Of a stretch of DNA of 22,244 nucleotides, positions 19,501 to 22,244 are shown one piece after another. The translations under genes were made by a program, and so were the position numbers. Numbering within the stretch: position 1 is the stretch's first letter; each line of letters begins with the position of its first letter. The stretch is taken from contig JAJDBA010000253.1 in assembly GCA_029261675.1 (NCBI GenBank), forward strand, positions 1 to 22,244, written 5' to 3'. This DNA comes from Nitrospinaceae bacterium. GTDB taxonomy: Bacteria; Nitrospinota; Nitrospinia; Nitrospinales; VA-1. The notes beneath the pieces were generated by a model, which did no database searches, was not told the origin of the DNA, and saw nothing but the letters and a program-made list of their open reading frames with translations.

Positions 19501-21170
19501 CGGCTAACTCCCTGCTCCATAGTCATTCCCGAAACATTCCCATAGGGCGGCCATTGGCTAATGAAACGGTTTATATTCTGGATGGATATGGAAAGCCAGT
19601 TCCAGTGGGTGTTCCTGGTGAACTTCACATTAGCGGAAATGGTCTTGCCATTGGTTATCTAAATCAACCCAAACTAACTGAAGAGAAATTCATCAACAAT
19701 CCCTTTAGCCCGGGTAGCAGGATGTATAAAACAGGAGACCTTGCCCGATGGTTAGACGATGGCAATATAGAATTTTTAGGCCGTTTAGACCATCAAGTAA
19801 AAATTAGAGGATTTCGCATTGAGTGTGGAGAAATAGAATCACTATTAAACGAGCAGGAAGGCATACAAAAAGCCCTGGTAATTGCCAAAAGCATTAATAA
19901 TAGTGTCCAACTTATAGCCTACCTTGTTCCAGTTGAGAAAGGAAATGTAGTAGATATTGTACAATTAAAAACCATCATGAAATCTAAACTACCTGACTAC
20001 ATGATTCCATCTACTTTTGTATTATTAAATGAGATTCCACTAAATCCCAATGGGAAAATAGATCGCAAAGCCTTAATGTTACAGGATATTGAATTTATAG
20101 AGAGCCGGGAATATGTGGCTCCGCAAACTGATACAGAGAAAAAATTAGCTGCAATCTGGGAAAAAATACTATGTGTGGAACGGGTTGGAATCCAGGATGA
20201 CTTTTTTGATCTTGGTGGTCACTCTCTTTTATCTGTTCGTCTTATGGCCGAAATTCATAAACAGTTTGGCAGAGATCTACCTATTTCCACACTAATGCAG
20301 GGACCTAGCATTAAGGAACTTGTAATCAGGCTACAACAGCCTATTGAAAGCGTACATTGTTCTCCCCTGGTAACCATCCAGCCTGAAGGAGTCAACAAAA
20401 CACCATTTTTCTGCGTACATGCAGTAGGAGGAAATGTACTCTCTTATAGGGTACTGGCTCACTTACTAGGCAAACAACAACCTTTTTACGGCTTACAATC
20501 ACCCGGGATAAATGGAGGTGAACAACCGAATAGTATAGAAGGGATGGCATCAGCTTACATAGAGGCTATACGCACAATTCAATCCCATGGTCCTTACTAC
20601 CTCGGGGGCTGGTCCATGGGAGGTCTTATTGCCTATGAGATGGCTCAGCAGTTACTACAATCCGGCGAAAAAGTATCTTTGGTTGTCTTGATTGACAGCT
20701 ACACACCATCTGAGGCGAAGTCTTTTGAAGAGTCTTATATCAAAGAGAATAACCTAGGAGAGTGTGATCAGGAGACCTTGTTGATGATGAATTTTGCTGT
20801 AAATATAGGTATTCCCGATATAATAAAACCAGATACTAATTCGAGTGAGCTATTAGAACGAATTCTGGACAAGGCAAAGAGTTTAAATTTACTCTCCTCT
20901 GATCTAAAGCCAGAACAGATGTACCAACTTTTTAAGATATTTAAAACCAACACCCTAGCTATGAATAAGTTCAAACCTAAACCCTATAAAGGTCGTGTTG
21001 TACTCTTCAGCGTGCATGAACAAGAACCTACAAGAGGCTGGGCCAAATTGGTTGAAGGTAATCTTGAAACCTTGAAGGTAGCTGGTGATCATTTTACGAT
21101 TCTCCAGAAACCCTGTGTGGAGCAGGTTTCAAAGAAATTAAAAAGGTTTTTTGATGAGCAACAATTATGA
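5472..21170 (+). CDS. Hybrid FAAL / trans-AT PKS / NRPS megasynthase with thioesterase
   Basis: One 5232-residue cytoplasmic assembly-line enzyme. Domain order with key residues: FAAL (1-586; YTSGST at 192-197, SGK lysine 570); ACP (S651); KS1 (719-1155; C892, H1027, H1069); AT-less linker; DH1 (H1388, D1566); KR1 (TGGTGGLG at 1860, S1990, Y2003); ACP1 (S2160); KS2 (2258-2695; C2433, H2568, H2612); AT-less linker; DH2 (H2923, D3096); KR2 (T3384, Y3527); ACP2 (S3684); ACP-like domain lacking its serine (H3836); C (3903-4326; HHIIFDG at 4031-4037); A (4360-4873; YTSGSTG at 4517, YGPTE at 4662, K4862); PCP (S4918); TE (GWSMGG S5048, D5075, H5207). All catalytic residues I could check are present except that ACP serine. 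The start is an ATG sharing one base with the preceding stop, without a good ribosome binding site, so translation is probably coupled. The predicted product is a 4-hydroxyphenyl-pentadienoyl amide of one amino acid. A trans-acting AT and a phosphopantetheinyl transferase must come from elsewhere. The frame is intact throughout, so the gene looks functional. Confidence 0.93.
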   Translation: MKLNKKRKICGETVNAFWLSMICSYKKFPDKEVLRFQRNNSSFVSYTAKELYQKVDDLEKILQENIKSQETVLILCDQGDDYIFSLLACFCLNIVAVPLPITDTSQEDEIINKTLPILADSKAKYILTNRVFKEIFEKQIVKATALQGNTEMAGMQDIVLLDIYDINELSAKFPRRLKIRNQAPEDLAILLYTSGSTSQPKGVMLSHQNLFSQASTGARQWGITQESRIVSWMPHFHNFGLHFNFLTSILRGASSFILQPNNFIKNPEEWFSNIDLYQASHTAAPNFAFDYCYSNIDLSIVKKNSLTSLQTIVCGGEPIRKETYENFTRKFKEIGLNKNAFTPHYGLSEIGSVTTKKLGEVPVFLSLDITGVEQGKVKHLDQEEKCKSVVSCGQIEDSIKILCIHPETYENCCSNEIGEIWVKSISVAVGYWNKGQESDLSHSGNSMNRKLKNYFCTGDLGFIEDNQLYILGREKELIIVHGKNHHPVDIEWTIKKHLHDLPLPIVVFSCEIDQIEKVIVVQEIDSTLKEEKYAEITRAMLTTVSEFHTLELSEINLVGPGSIPKTSSGKIQRKVCKLLYKKQELSILYQYKSSNFTSLRRQTPTEVGEPQMERNNEIESILKEKVFMEQLKIDMNTIENALTFGELGLDSIQYVQISKKIEDVFNLLFSPAMLFKHSSFAQLANYIDIQIKGKKNSLSFPKAKPVQITTTIQTKEKEDIAIIGMSCHFPRGAIDPDTFWKNLSQNRDCISSICKSRPQIINQNQNEHTKLDSLFPDWGGFINNVDMFDASFFQISALEAESMDPQQRKILELIWSLLENSGYNPKQLSGKDVGIFIGAHNNDYAELVLKDSSYTEHYGAYLDSGVHMSMIANRVSRWFNFHGPSEVINTACSSSLVAINHAVESIYRGESSLAIAGGINLLLTPRIYHACHHAKMLSPDGRCKTFDESADGFVRSEGYGAVALKSYSKALEDQDLIYGVIKSAAINHDGHSNSLRAPNLNSQKELIKTAYQKSGISIETISYIETHGTGTSLGDPIEVQALQEAFYEIDPDIPHHFCGLGTVKTNIGHCESAAGIAGVVKVLLAMKNQMIPGILHFKKLNPYISLEKSPFYIVEQNKEWKRFKNDLGQEIPRRAGVSSFGFGGSNAHLVIEEYIPDRQKVRSIVEPSPTPVMIVLSAKNKDRLKEMVKNLHTYLSVNYESEQSMVNGQSSLRLSDLAYTLQVGREAMEERLGLIVHSMQEILEKLKGFIDGREDVKDLFLGRVKDNKETMVVFAADEELQDALGKWIERKKFSKLLSFWVKGLNFDWNELYEENKPQRISVPTYPFAKERYWIDQKFEDGGLWSEDRGLRFAREVKLHPLVHRNTSDVSELKFSSLFTGKEFFLNDHQVKGEKVLPGVAYLEMAQEAVKQAFGKFFKDNQNIQLKNVVWVRPFIVGDEPQELNIGLFPEENGEIFYEIYTDSPNPEEEFLLYSQGVVILTAFDNPQSVNLDDLRAKFNKNGLSPKECYNVFKVMGIDYGPAHQGLEKIYVGEDGEGRAEVLAKLTLPSSVLNTKEQFILHPSLLDSALQASIGIGSLDGDLNHASGDNLLRLSLPFALESLEIIESSAESMWAWIRLVRHSGSDDNKALTNIQKLDIDLCDNEGNICVKLRGFSSRVFERDVIEKSDAIGTLIVKPVWKEKQDVVHSLDPNQKLTEYSEHRVFLCGLNQKSQQLQMEIPHISLTNLQSNQKTLEQRFNYYSLQLFENIQTILQEKPKGNVLIQILVPTQGSAQALSGLSGLLKTAHLENPKILGQVIGVKEDESGEDIIAKLQGYSRSFEDQYVRYEGAKRLVCSFEEVTSSEKGQNIPWRDKGVYLITGGTGGLGLIFAKEITEKVKGVTLILTGRSELSKEKQVILKELEISGAKVEYKSVDVCDKEAVEILVRDIQSNFRCLNGIIHSAGVISDNFILKKSKAEFEQVLAPKVAGVINLDQATAELDLDFFIMFSSVAGVTGNIGQADYSTGNAFMDIFAKYRNSLLDLKKRSGQTISINWPLWREGGMEVDDATEKMMKDSMGLKPMETSSGIKAFYQCLSSRESQVMVIEGDLRKFYAFFSKAFDPTNNLEEEVSKEFFEGKSEKEAFEEKAIAYFKKRISMSLKLPVHRIESDEPLEKYGIDSIMVMQITTDLEKIFGSLSKTIFFEYQTVHEISQYFLESYLPQLVKLLNQNVVNQITPKKRESALKDLISSEFSKRSRRRSFSSILTKPTHSFETTPLDIAIIGLSGKYPESKNLEEYWHNLRVGKDCIIEVPKDRWDWRDYYTEDRSKPGYHYSKWGGFIADVDKFDPLFFNISPREAELMDPQERLFLEQTWMALEDAGYRREDLQGEAKEFLAGQVGVYVGVMSGDYQLFGVEECLRGNPLVLGGSYASIANRVSYFLNLHGPSMTVDTMCSSSLTTLHLACQDLKQGRINLGIAGGVNVTIHPNKYLRLSMGQFISSRGHCESFGQGGDGYIPGEGVGVVLLKRLSDAERDGDHIYGVIKGSAVNHGGKTNGYTVPNPNAQKTAVLRALKESGIDPKAISYIEAHGTGTKLGDPIEIAGLSKAFGFSEKGARHDKQYCQIGSAKSNIGHCESAAGIAGVTKILLQMRYGQIVPSLHSDVLNPNINFANTPFVVNQELMEWQNPIIDGKEYPRIAGISSFGAGGSNAHVLIEEYVSGNRKEQCYVVCSSNSVMVPLSAMNQDCLKEYAGKLLQFIQRYESEQMEINLADLAYTFQIGREAMEERLGLIVHSIKELEEKLQGFLNGIDDIEDLYIGQVKPNKVTLAVLTSDDDMAKIIDIWISKGKYGKLFELWVKGLTFDWNKLYGENKPQRISAPTYPFARERYWVDQKSEDGGLRSEVLGQRSGREAKLHPLVHRNTSNVSELKFSSLFTGEEFFLNDHQVKGEKVLPGVAYLEMAQEAIKQVVGKFSNDSQIIQLKNIAWIKPIVVGDEFQEVNINLFPEDNGEISYEIYTDNPNSEDEYNVHSQGVVILTSFDKPKPLNISDLEAKLNHRGISPKECYEAFNAIGLDYGPAHQGLEKVYIGDNEVLAKVTLPASVSETKERFTLHPSILDSALQASIGIGLSEEALNLSPGNNLLQPSLPFALDSLEIIDTCTESMWAWIRVIRQSGSDVGASGKILKLDIELCDEDGNICVKMRGFSSRVLEGEISKKPDAISTLMVKPVWKAKPFDQGTNPTEYTSHLVFLCSLNQKSQLFQDKISQISFIDFESSQKSLEKDFEEYALQLFGHIQKILQEKPKNNVLIQVLVLDHGSKQLFSGLSGLLKTAHLENPKMFGQVIEVKEDESVDDIFAKLQASSQSPEDQQIRYEDEERLVSSFEEVTSSEKGRNIPWRDKGVYLITGGTGGLGLIFAKEITEKVKGVTLILTGRSELSKEKQVILKELEIVGAKVDYKSVDVCNKEAVEILIHEIQNKFGCLNGIIHSAGVISDNFILKKSKAEFEQVLAPKVAGVINLDLATTELDLEFFIMFSSVAGVTGNIGQADYSTGNAFMDIFSKYRNSLLDLKKRSGQTISINWPLWREGGMEVDETTEKMMKESMGLKPMETSSGIEAFYQCLSSRESQVMVMEGDLRKFSVFFSKTLDPTDNLEEEVSEKFFEEKFEKEAFEEKVVAYFKKRISKTLKLPVQWIEADEPLEKYGIDSIMVMQLTNELEKTFGSLSKTLFFEYKTVHEISQYFLEAYLPQLIKLLILNKVNQIVPKNKESATIQKALISPEFSKRSRRLWKAKPLDQCTNPIEYRAKSAPALLEVTSVVDAGNLFDKIQQVLGQMVSNLLKVELEDLDMDAELSEYGFDHITLTDFSNLLNQKYKLGLAPTVFFEYPTIRSFAKYLAEEHQGVFAEQFTISETKKINQELKKTTKKYPLSEGQKGLWMLQKTYPEMTAYNVPMALCIKQEINTNLFRKACEFTIKCHPILGSVILEDNGEPYQTILSTENLSFQLEKIGHLKEDEMTSYLRKKVKEPFDLETGPLMRIHLFSVSEQESVLLITIHHIIFDGISVLLFMQSLLNAYFEYIKGKKPMLPFSKTNYYDFVKWEQDMLSNQEGRNHLKYWKEQLAGELPVLSLPTDHPRPLVQSFNGKTYDIILDPELAKILKAMAKTKQMRLSTLYLGIFKVLLHHYTGQEDIIVGMPTFGRPQQRFEDVLGYFINMIVIRSSLSEESTFIDFLKKLQLTILDGLNHAVYPFTALVKNLNVNRNQAIAPVFQVTYAYQSFISPARLKEMNNNFQDFIPMEPLKGIHQEGADDFGLEIYEENESFRFIIDYNADLFNVSTIQRMMRHYINLIEEIVKQPDKKIASYDFLSKQEKEKILIEWNNTKTEYPKEKCIHELIDEQAEKTPNKIAIRFEEQNLTYQELNQQSNLLAKYLQKQGIQPGDLVGLCLERSLKTVIGILGIMKAGGAYVPIDPEYPETRIRYILEDSQVKILITSEGLEERVSVLVSGKKCKLCVIDKQWNGIIKTDAKLENRVQLEHAAYVIYTSGSTGRPKGVIISHNSIATHAQGVQSYYNLSSDDHVLQFAPLNVDASLEQILPGLMKGVMIVLRDREIWTPAEFLKKVSEYGITVIDIPPAYLHELLLVSSYTHELATQKQLRLVIAGGEAILPETIDLWQNSPMNSILLINAYGPTETTITSTAFQITANSLLHSHSRNIPIGRPLANETVYILDGYGKPVPVGVPGELHISGNGLAIGYLNQPKLTEEKFINNPFSPGSRMYKTGDLARWLDDGNIEFLGRLDHQVKIRGFRIECGEIESLLNEQEGIQKALVIAKSINNSVQLIAYLVPVEKGNVVDIVQLKTIMKSKLPDYMIPSTFVLLNEIPLNPNGKIDRKALMLQDIEFIESREYVAPQTDTEKKLAAIWEKILCVERVGIQDDFFDLGGHSLLSVRLMAEIHKQFGRDLPISTLMQGPSIKELVIRLQQPIESVHCSPLVTIQPEGVNKTPFFCVHAVGGNVLSYRVLAHLLGKQQPFYGLQSPGINGGEQPNSIEGMASAYIEAIRTIQSHGPYYLGGWSMGGLIAYEMAQQLLQSGEKVSLVVLIDSYTPSEAKSFEESYIKENNLGECDQETLLMMNFAVNIGIPDIIKPDTNSSELLERILDKAKSLNLLSSDLKPEQMYQLFKIFKTNTLAMNKFKPKPYKGRVVLFSVHEQEPTRGWAKLVEGNLETLKVAGDHFTILQKPCVEQVSKKLKRFFDEQQL
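9081..9100 (+). repeat. TCAATGG tandem repeat inside coding sequence
   Basis: TCAATGGTCAATGGTCAATC is a 7-bp unit repeated almost three times within the module 1 KS-DH linker. It accounts for SMVNGQSSLRL, an extra stretch after YESEQ that module 2 lacks (YESEQMEINLADLAYT). The insertion keeps the frame. Confidence 0.75.
9110..12184 (+). repeat. Module 1 copy of duplicated linker-DH-KR-ACP block
   Basis: This block aligns with about 13715-16763. From the KR nucleotide-binding loop through the ACP (10981-12184 against 15553-16763) the DNA is almost identical for long runs and the proteins differ at only about one residue in eight by eye. The DH halves are more diverged, and the upstream KS domains are not part of the close match. 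Confidence 0.85.
9487..9530 (+). repeat. GGTCTGAGG-type degenerate repeat in the module 1 linker
   Basis: Several units resembling GGTCTGAGG or GGTCTGTGG encode EDGGLWSEDRGLRF between the PTYPF tail and DH1. The composition is unlike the surrounding domain sequence, and the stretch has a counterpart at 14090-14133. Confidence 0.65.
14090..14133 (+). repeat. GGTCAGAGG-type degenerate repeat in the module 2 linker
   Basis: This is the counterpart of 9487-9530 with a different unit order (GGTTTGAGG, GGTCAGAGG, GGTCCTAGG, GGTCAGAGG), encoding EDGGLRSEVLGQRSG. The two linkers drifted by repeat reshuffling while the domains around them stayed similar. Confidence 0.65.
15091..15140 (+). repeat. Pre-KR2 linker segment, source-like copy
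   Basis: TTTGGAAGGCAAAACCC starts a 50-bp stretch encoding VWKAKPFDQGTNPTEYT at the N-terminal edge of the KR2 region. It matches 16765-16814 at 45 of 50 positions. Confidence 0.85.
16765..16814 (+). repeat. Misplaced copy of the pre-KR linker after ACP2
   Basis: Encodes LWKAKPLDQCTNPIEYR directly after the end of the duplicated ACP block at 16763. In this position it has no KR to introduce, so it looks like a junction left by recombination between modules. Confidence 0.8.
16843..17106 (+). other. ACP-like domain lacking the phosphopantetheine serine
   Basis: Residues about 3791-3878 read as a carrier domain: DLDMDAELSEYGFDHITLTD, then PTVFFEYPTIRSFAKYL. The family normally has GFDS at this point; here the codon is CAT, so residue 3836 is histidine. 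Without serine it cannot be converted to the holo form. It may be a structural spacer or docking element before the condensation domain. Confidence 0.75.
17178..20340 (+). other. NRPS module: C-A-PCP
   Basis: The condensation domain has the intact HHIIFDG (H4031, H4032, D4036). The adenylation domain has all core motifs, and pocket residues by alignment to GrsA are D4563, A4564, E4567, D4605, I4634, G4636, A4661, I4669, T4670 and K4862. PCP is LGGHSLL with S4918. The module should attach one amino acid through an amide bond to the acyl chain. Two acidic pocket residues suggest a basic side chain; this is a weak prediction. Confidence 0.8.
20380..21167 (+). other. Type I thioesterase domain
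   Basis: An alpha/beta-hydrolase domain ends the protein: FFCVHAVGGN, then GWSMGG with nucleophile S5048, LIDSY with D5075, and GDHFTIL with H5207. It should release the finished chain by hydrolysis, or by attack of an amine or internal nucleophile. Confidence 0.85.
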
Positions 21171-21206
21171 TTTTTGTTTAAAAGGTATCAACAACAGGAC
21201 GATGGT

Positions 21207-21259
21207 GGTGGTGAAAATCCAAAAATTATAATCAACAAAAATGATATCGCTTTTGTTCC
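21207..21259 (-). repeat. Inverted copy of the MITE-like element end
   Basis: GGTGGTGAAAATCCAAAAAT here aligns without gaps to the complement of 1428-1480, with 9 mismatches in 53 bases. It begins 36 bp after the megasynthase stop. The opposite end of the element is not present, so this is a half copy. Confidence 0.75.
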
Positions 21260-21296
21260 GTTTTTGTTCTGGTTAATTAGTTGAGTTTAACTATAA

Positions 21297-21346
21297 AAAC
21301 GAATATCGAATATCGAACAAGGAATGTCGAATTATGAAGTATTGAA
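21297..21346. repeat. GAATATCGAA degenerate intergenic repeat
   Basis: CGAATATCGAATATCGAACAAGGAATGTCGAAT is a run of near-tandem TATCGAA units. It looks like a dispersed intergenic simple repeat of the same general kind as those found in the megasynthase linkers. Confidence 0.5.
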
Positions 21347-21404
21347 ATGGTGCTGGTCAGTTAGTAGGGCGTTTTATTTAATTAAAATACTGAAACATTT
21401 TTGC

Positions 21405-21563
21405 CCCGGCTGGGCTACCGATCTTAGCCCAGTGATTTATCGCTGGGTAAATTACAACACAAAAAACTAGTCCCGTAGGGACGACTGAGCTAGCACGATA
21501 AATGAACACTACGCAGCTTGGCAGCATTAGTGAGAATTATCCTCGAAGGGGATAAACAATAGA
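21405..21563. repeat. Composite palindromic repeat, right-edge copy
   Basis: Contains CTGGGCTA (21410-21417) paired with TAGCCCAG (21425-21432), an overlapping CCCAG/CTGGG pair, GTCCC-GTA-GGGAC near 21470, then GCAGCTTGGCAGC and GTGAGAATTATCCTCGAAG. The first and last parts match 60-300. The hairpins might stop transcription from the megasynthase gene, but no T-run supports an intrinsic terminator. Confidence 0.6.
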
Positions 21564-21649
21564 TTTTTGAGCTAAGATAACTATTCACTTTTGGGTAATT
21601 GATTATACAAGTGTAAATTGCTAATCAACGGGTAACATGATAAAAAACG

Positions 21650-22064
21650 TTGCTAATTCACTTTTGTAAGAAAAAGGGTGTTCTTAAACCCGGCGAGCCG
21701 CCGGTAACTGCAATTGATAAATCTATTGAGATTATAGATGTGGCTGATTATCAGCCAAAACCTATCCCTTCAAAAAACTTGTCCTCGAATGTTTTTATCG
21801 GGGAATGGAGGGATTATATAAAGAAAATATATGAAGTTGGCCCTCTGTGTTGCCCTAAAATGTAAGGGAGATATGAAGATCATCAGTTTCATTAATGAAA
21901 CTGATGTAATTAAAAAGAGACTTGAACACCTTGGTCTTTGGCCACAAAAACCTTCACGAGAACCTCCTAAGAATAACAGCGCTCATAAAATTAATGACTT
22001 CGTATACGAGCCTTTTGATGATGGTTGGTCTGATTATGAAGAACCATGCATTACGGTAAATTAA
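21650..22064 (+). pseudogene. 3' remnant of an IS91-like transposase gene, frameshifted
   Basis: Two overlapping frames read as one protein end. The first gives KKKGVLKPGEPP, then SIEIIDVADYQPKPIPSK, then EWRDYIKKIYEVGPLCCPK. The second continues CKGDMKIISFINETDVIKK, LEHLGLWPQKP, then YEPFDDGWSDYEEP. This is the familiar tail of IS91-type transposases, with the CPKC zinc-binding pair split by a frameshift. One extra A in AAAA at 21857-21860 explains the shift. The catalytic N-terminal part is absent from the window, so the gene is dead. The remnant marks past mobile-element activity at the right border. Confidence 0.7.
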
Positions 22065-22244
22065 CCATTCTCTAATTTCGATTATAGGAGGGCATTAGGA
22101 GCAGTATGCTCTATTACGCAAAAATCACCTGCAAAAAACCTCTATTTACATTCCTTTGTATAAAGTTTACCCATCTTTAATCTTTTTACCATTATTTCCT
22201 CTATCAGACTATCTATTTGATCTATTAATTTGTGAAAAACAGTT

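Noticed and set aside
22065..22244. Gene or element at the right edge
   Set aside because: No ORF, terminal inverted repeat or RNA fold that I can support; the region is cut by the window end.

Overview
This window holds a small natural-product locus in a low-GC bacterium, set between repeat-dense, gene-free DNA. The host cannot be named from this sequence. AT-rich coding sequence, usable Shine-Dalgarno sites, REP-like palindromes and an IS91-type transposase remnant suggest a repeat-rich Gram-negative lineage. Low-GC Desulfobacterota and Bacteroidota are my two guesses, and neither is proven.

Layout. Bases 1-2466 carry no convincing gene but contain several nested repeat and palindrome systems. 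They include a 303-bp imperfect palindrome (657-959), an inverted-repeat-bounded block (about 363-1062), and a MITE-like element with a 27-bp perfect hairpin (1259-1482). Bases 2467-4311 encode a group II PLP-dependent amino acid decarboxylase of 614 residues. A 640-bp spacer ends in a second copy of a repeat also found at 121-213. That copy runs into the ribosome binding site of a two-gene operon: a chorismate pyruvate-lyase-like enzyme (4954-5472) and one 5232-residue hybrid megasynthase (5472-21170). Their stop and start codons overlap as TAATG. Downstream DNA (21171-22244) has more palindromic repeats, two of them related to repeats at the left edge, and a frameshifted 3' fragment of an IS91-like transposase.

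How the genes probably work together (inference from domain order). The lyase makes 4-hydroxybenzoate from chorismate. The N-terminal acyl-AMP ligase (FAAL) domain adenylates it and loads it on the first ACP. This parallels Rv2949c and FadD22 in mycobacterial phenolic glycolipid synthesis. Two AT-less KS-DH-KR-ACP modules each add a malonyl unit and leave a double bond, giving a 5-(4-hydroxyphenyl)penta-2,4-dienoyl chain. A C-A-PCP module amidates it with one amino acid, possibly basic by its pocket residues, and a thioesterase releases it. The expected product is a piperoyl-like dienamide of an amino acid. The malonyl-transferring AT is not in the window and must act in trans. The decarboxylase may supply an amine or may be unrelated.

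The megasynthase carries marks of recent rearrangement. The two linker-DH-KR-ACP blocks are near-duplicates while the KS domains differ. A 50-bp copy of a pre-KR linker lies exactly at the end of the second duplicate. It is followed by an extra ACP-like domain whose phosphopantetheine serine is replaced by histidine. Simple-sequence repeats of an intergenic type sit in frame inside the inter-domain linkers.
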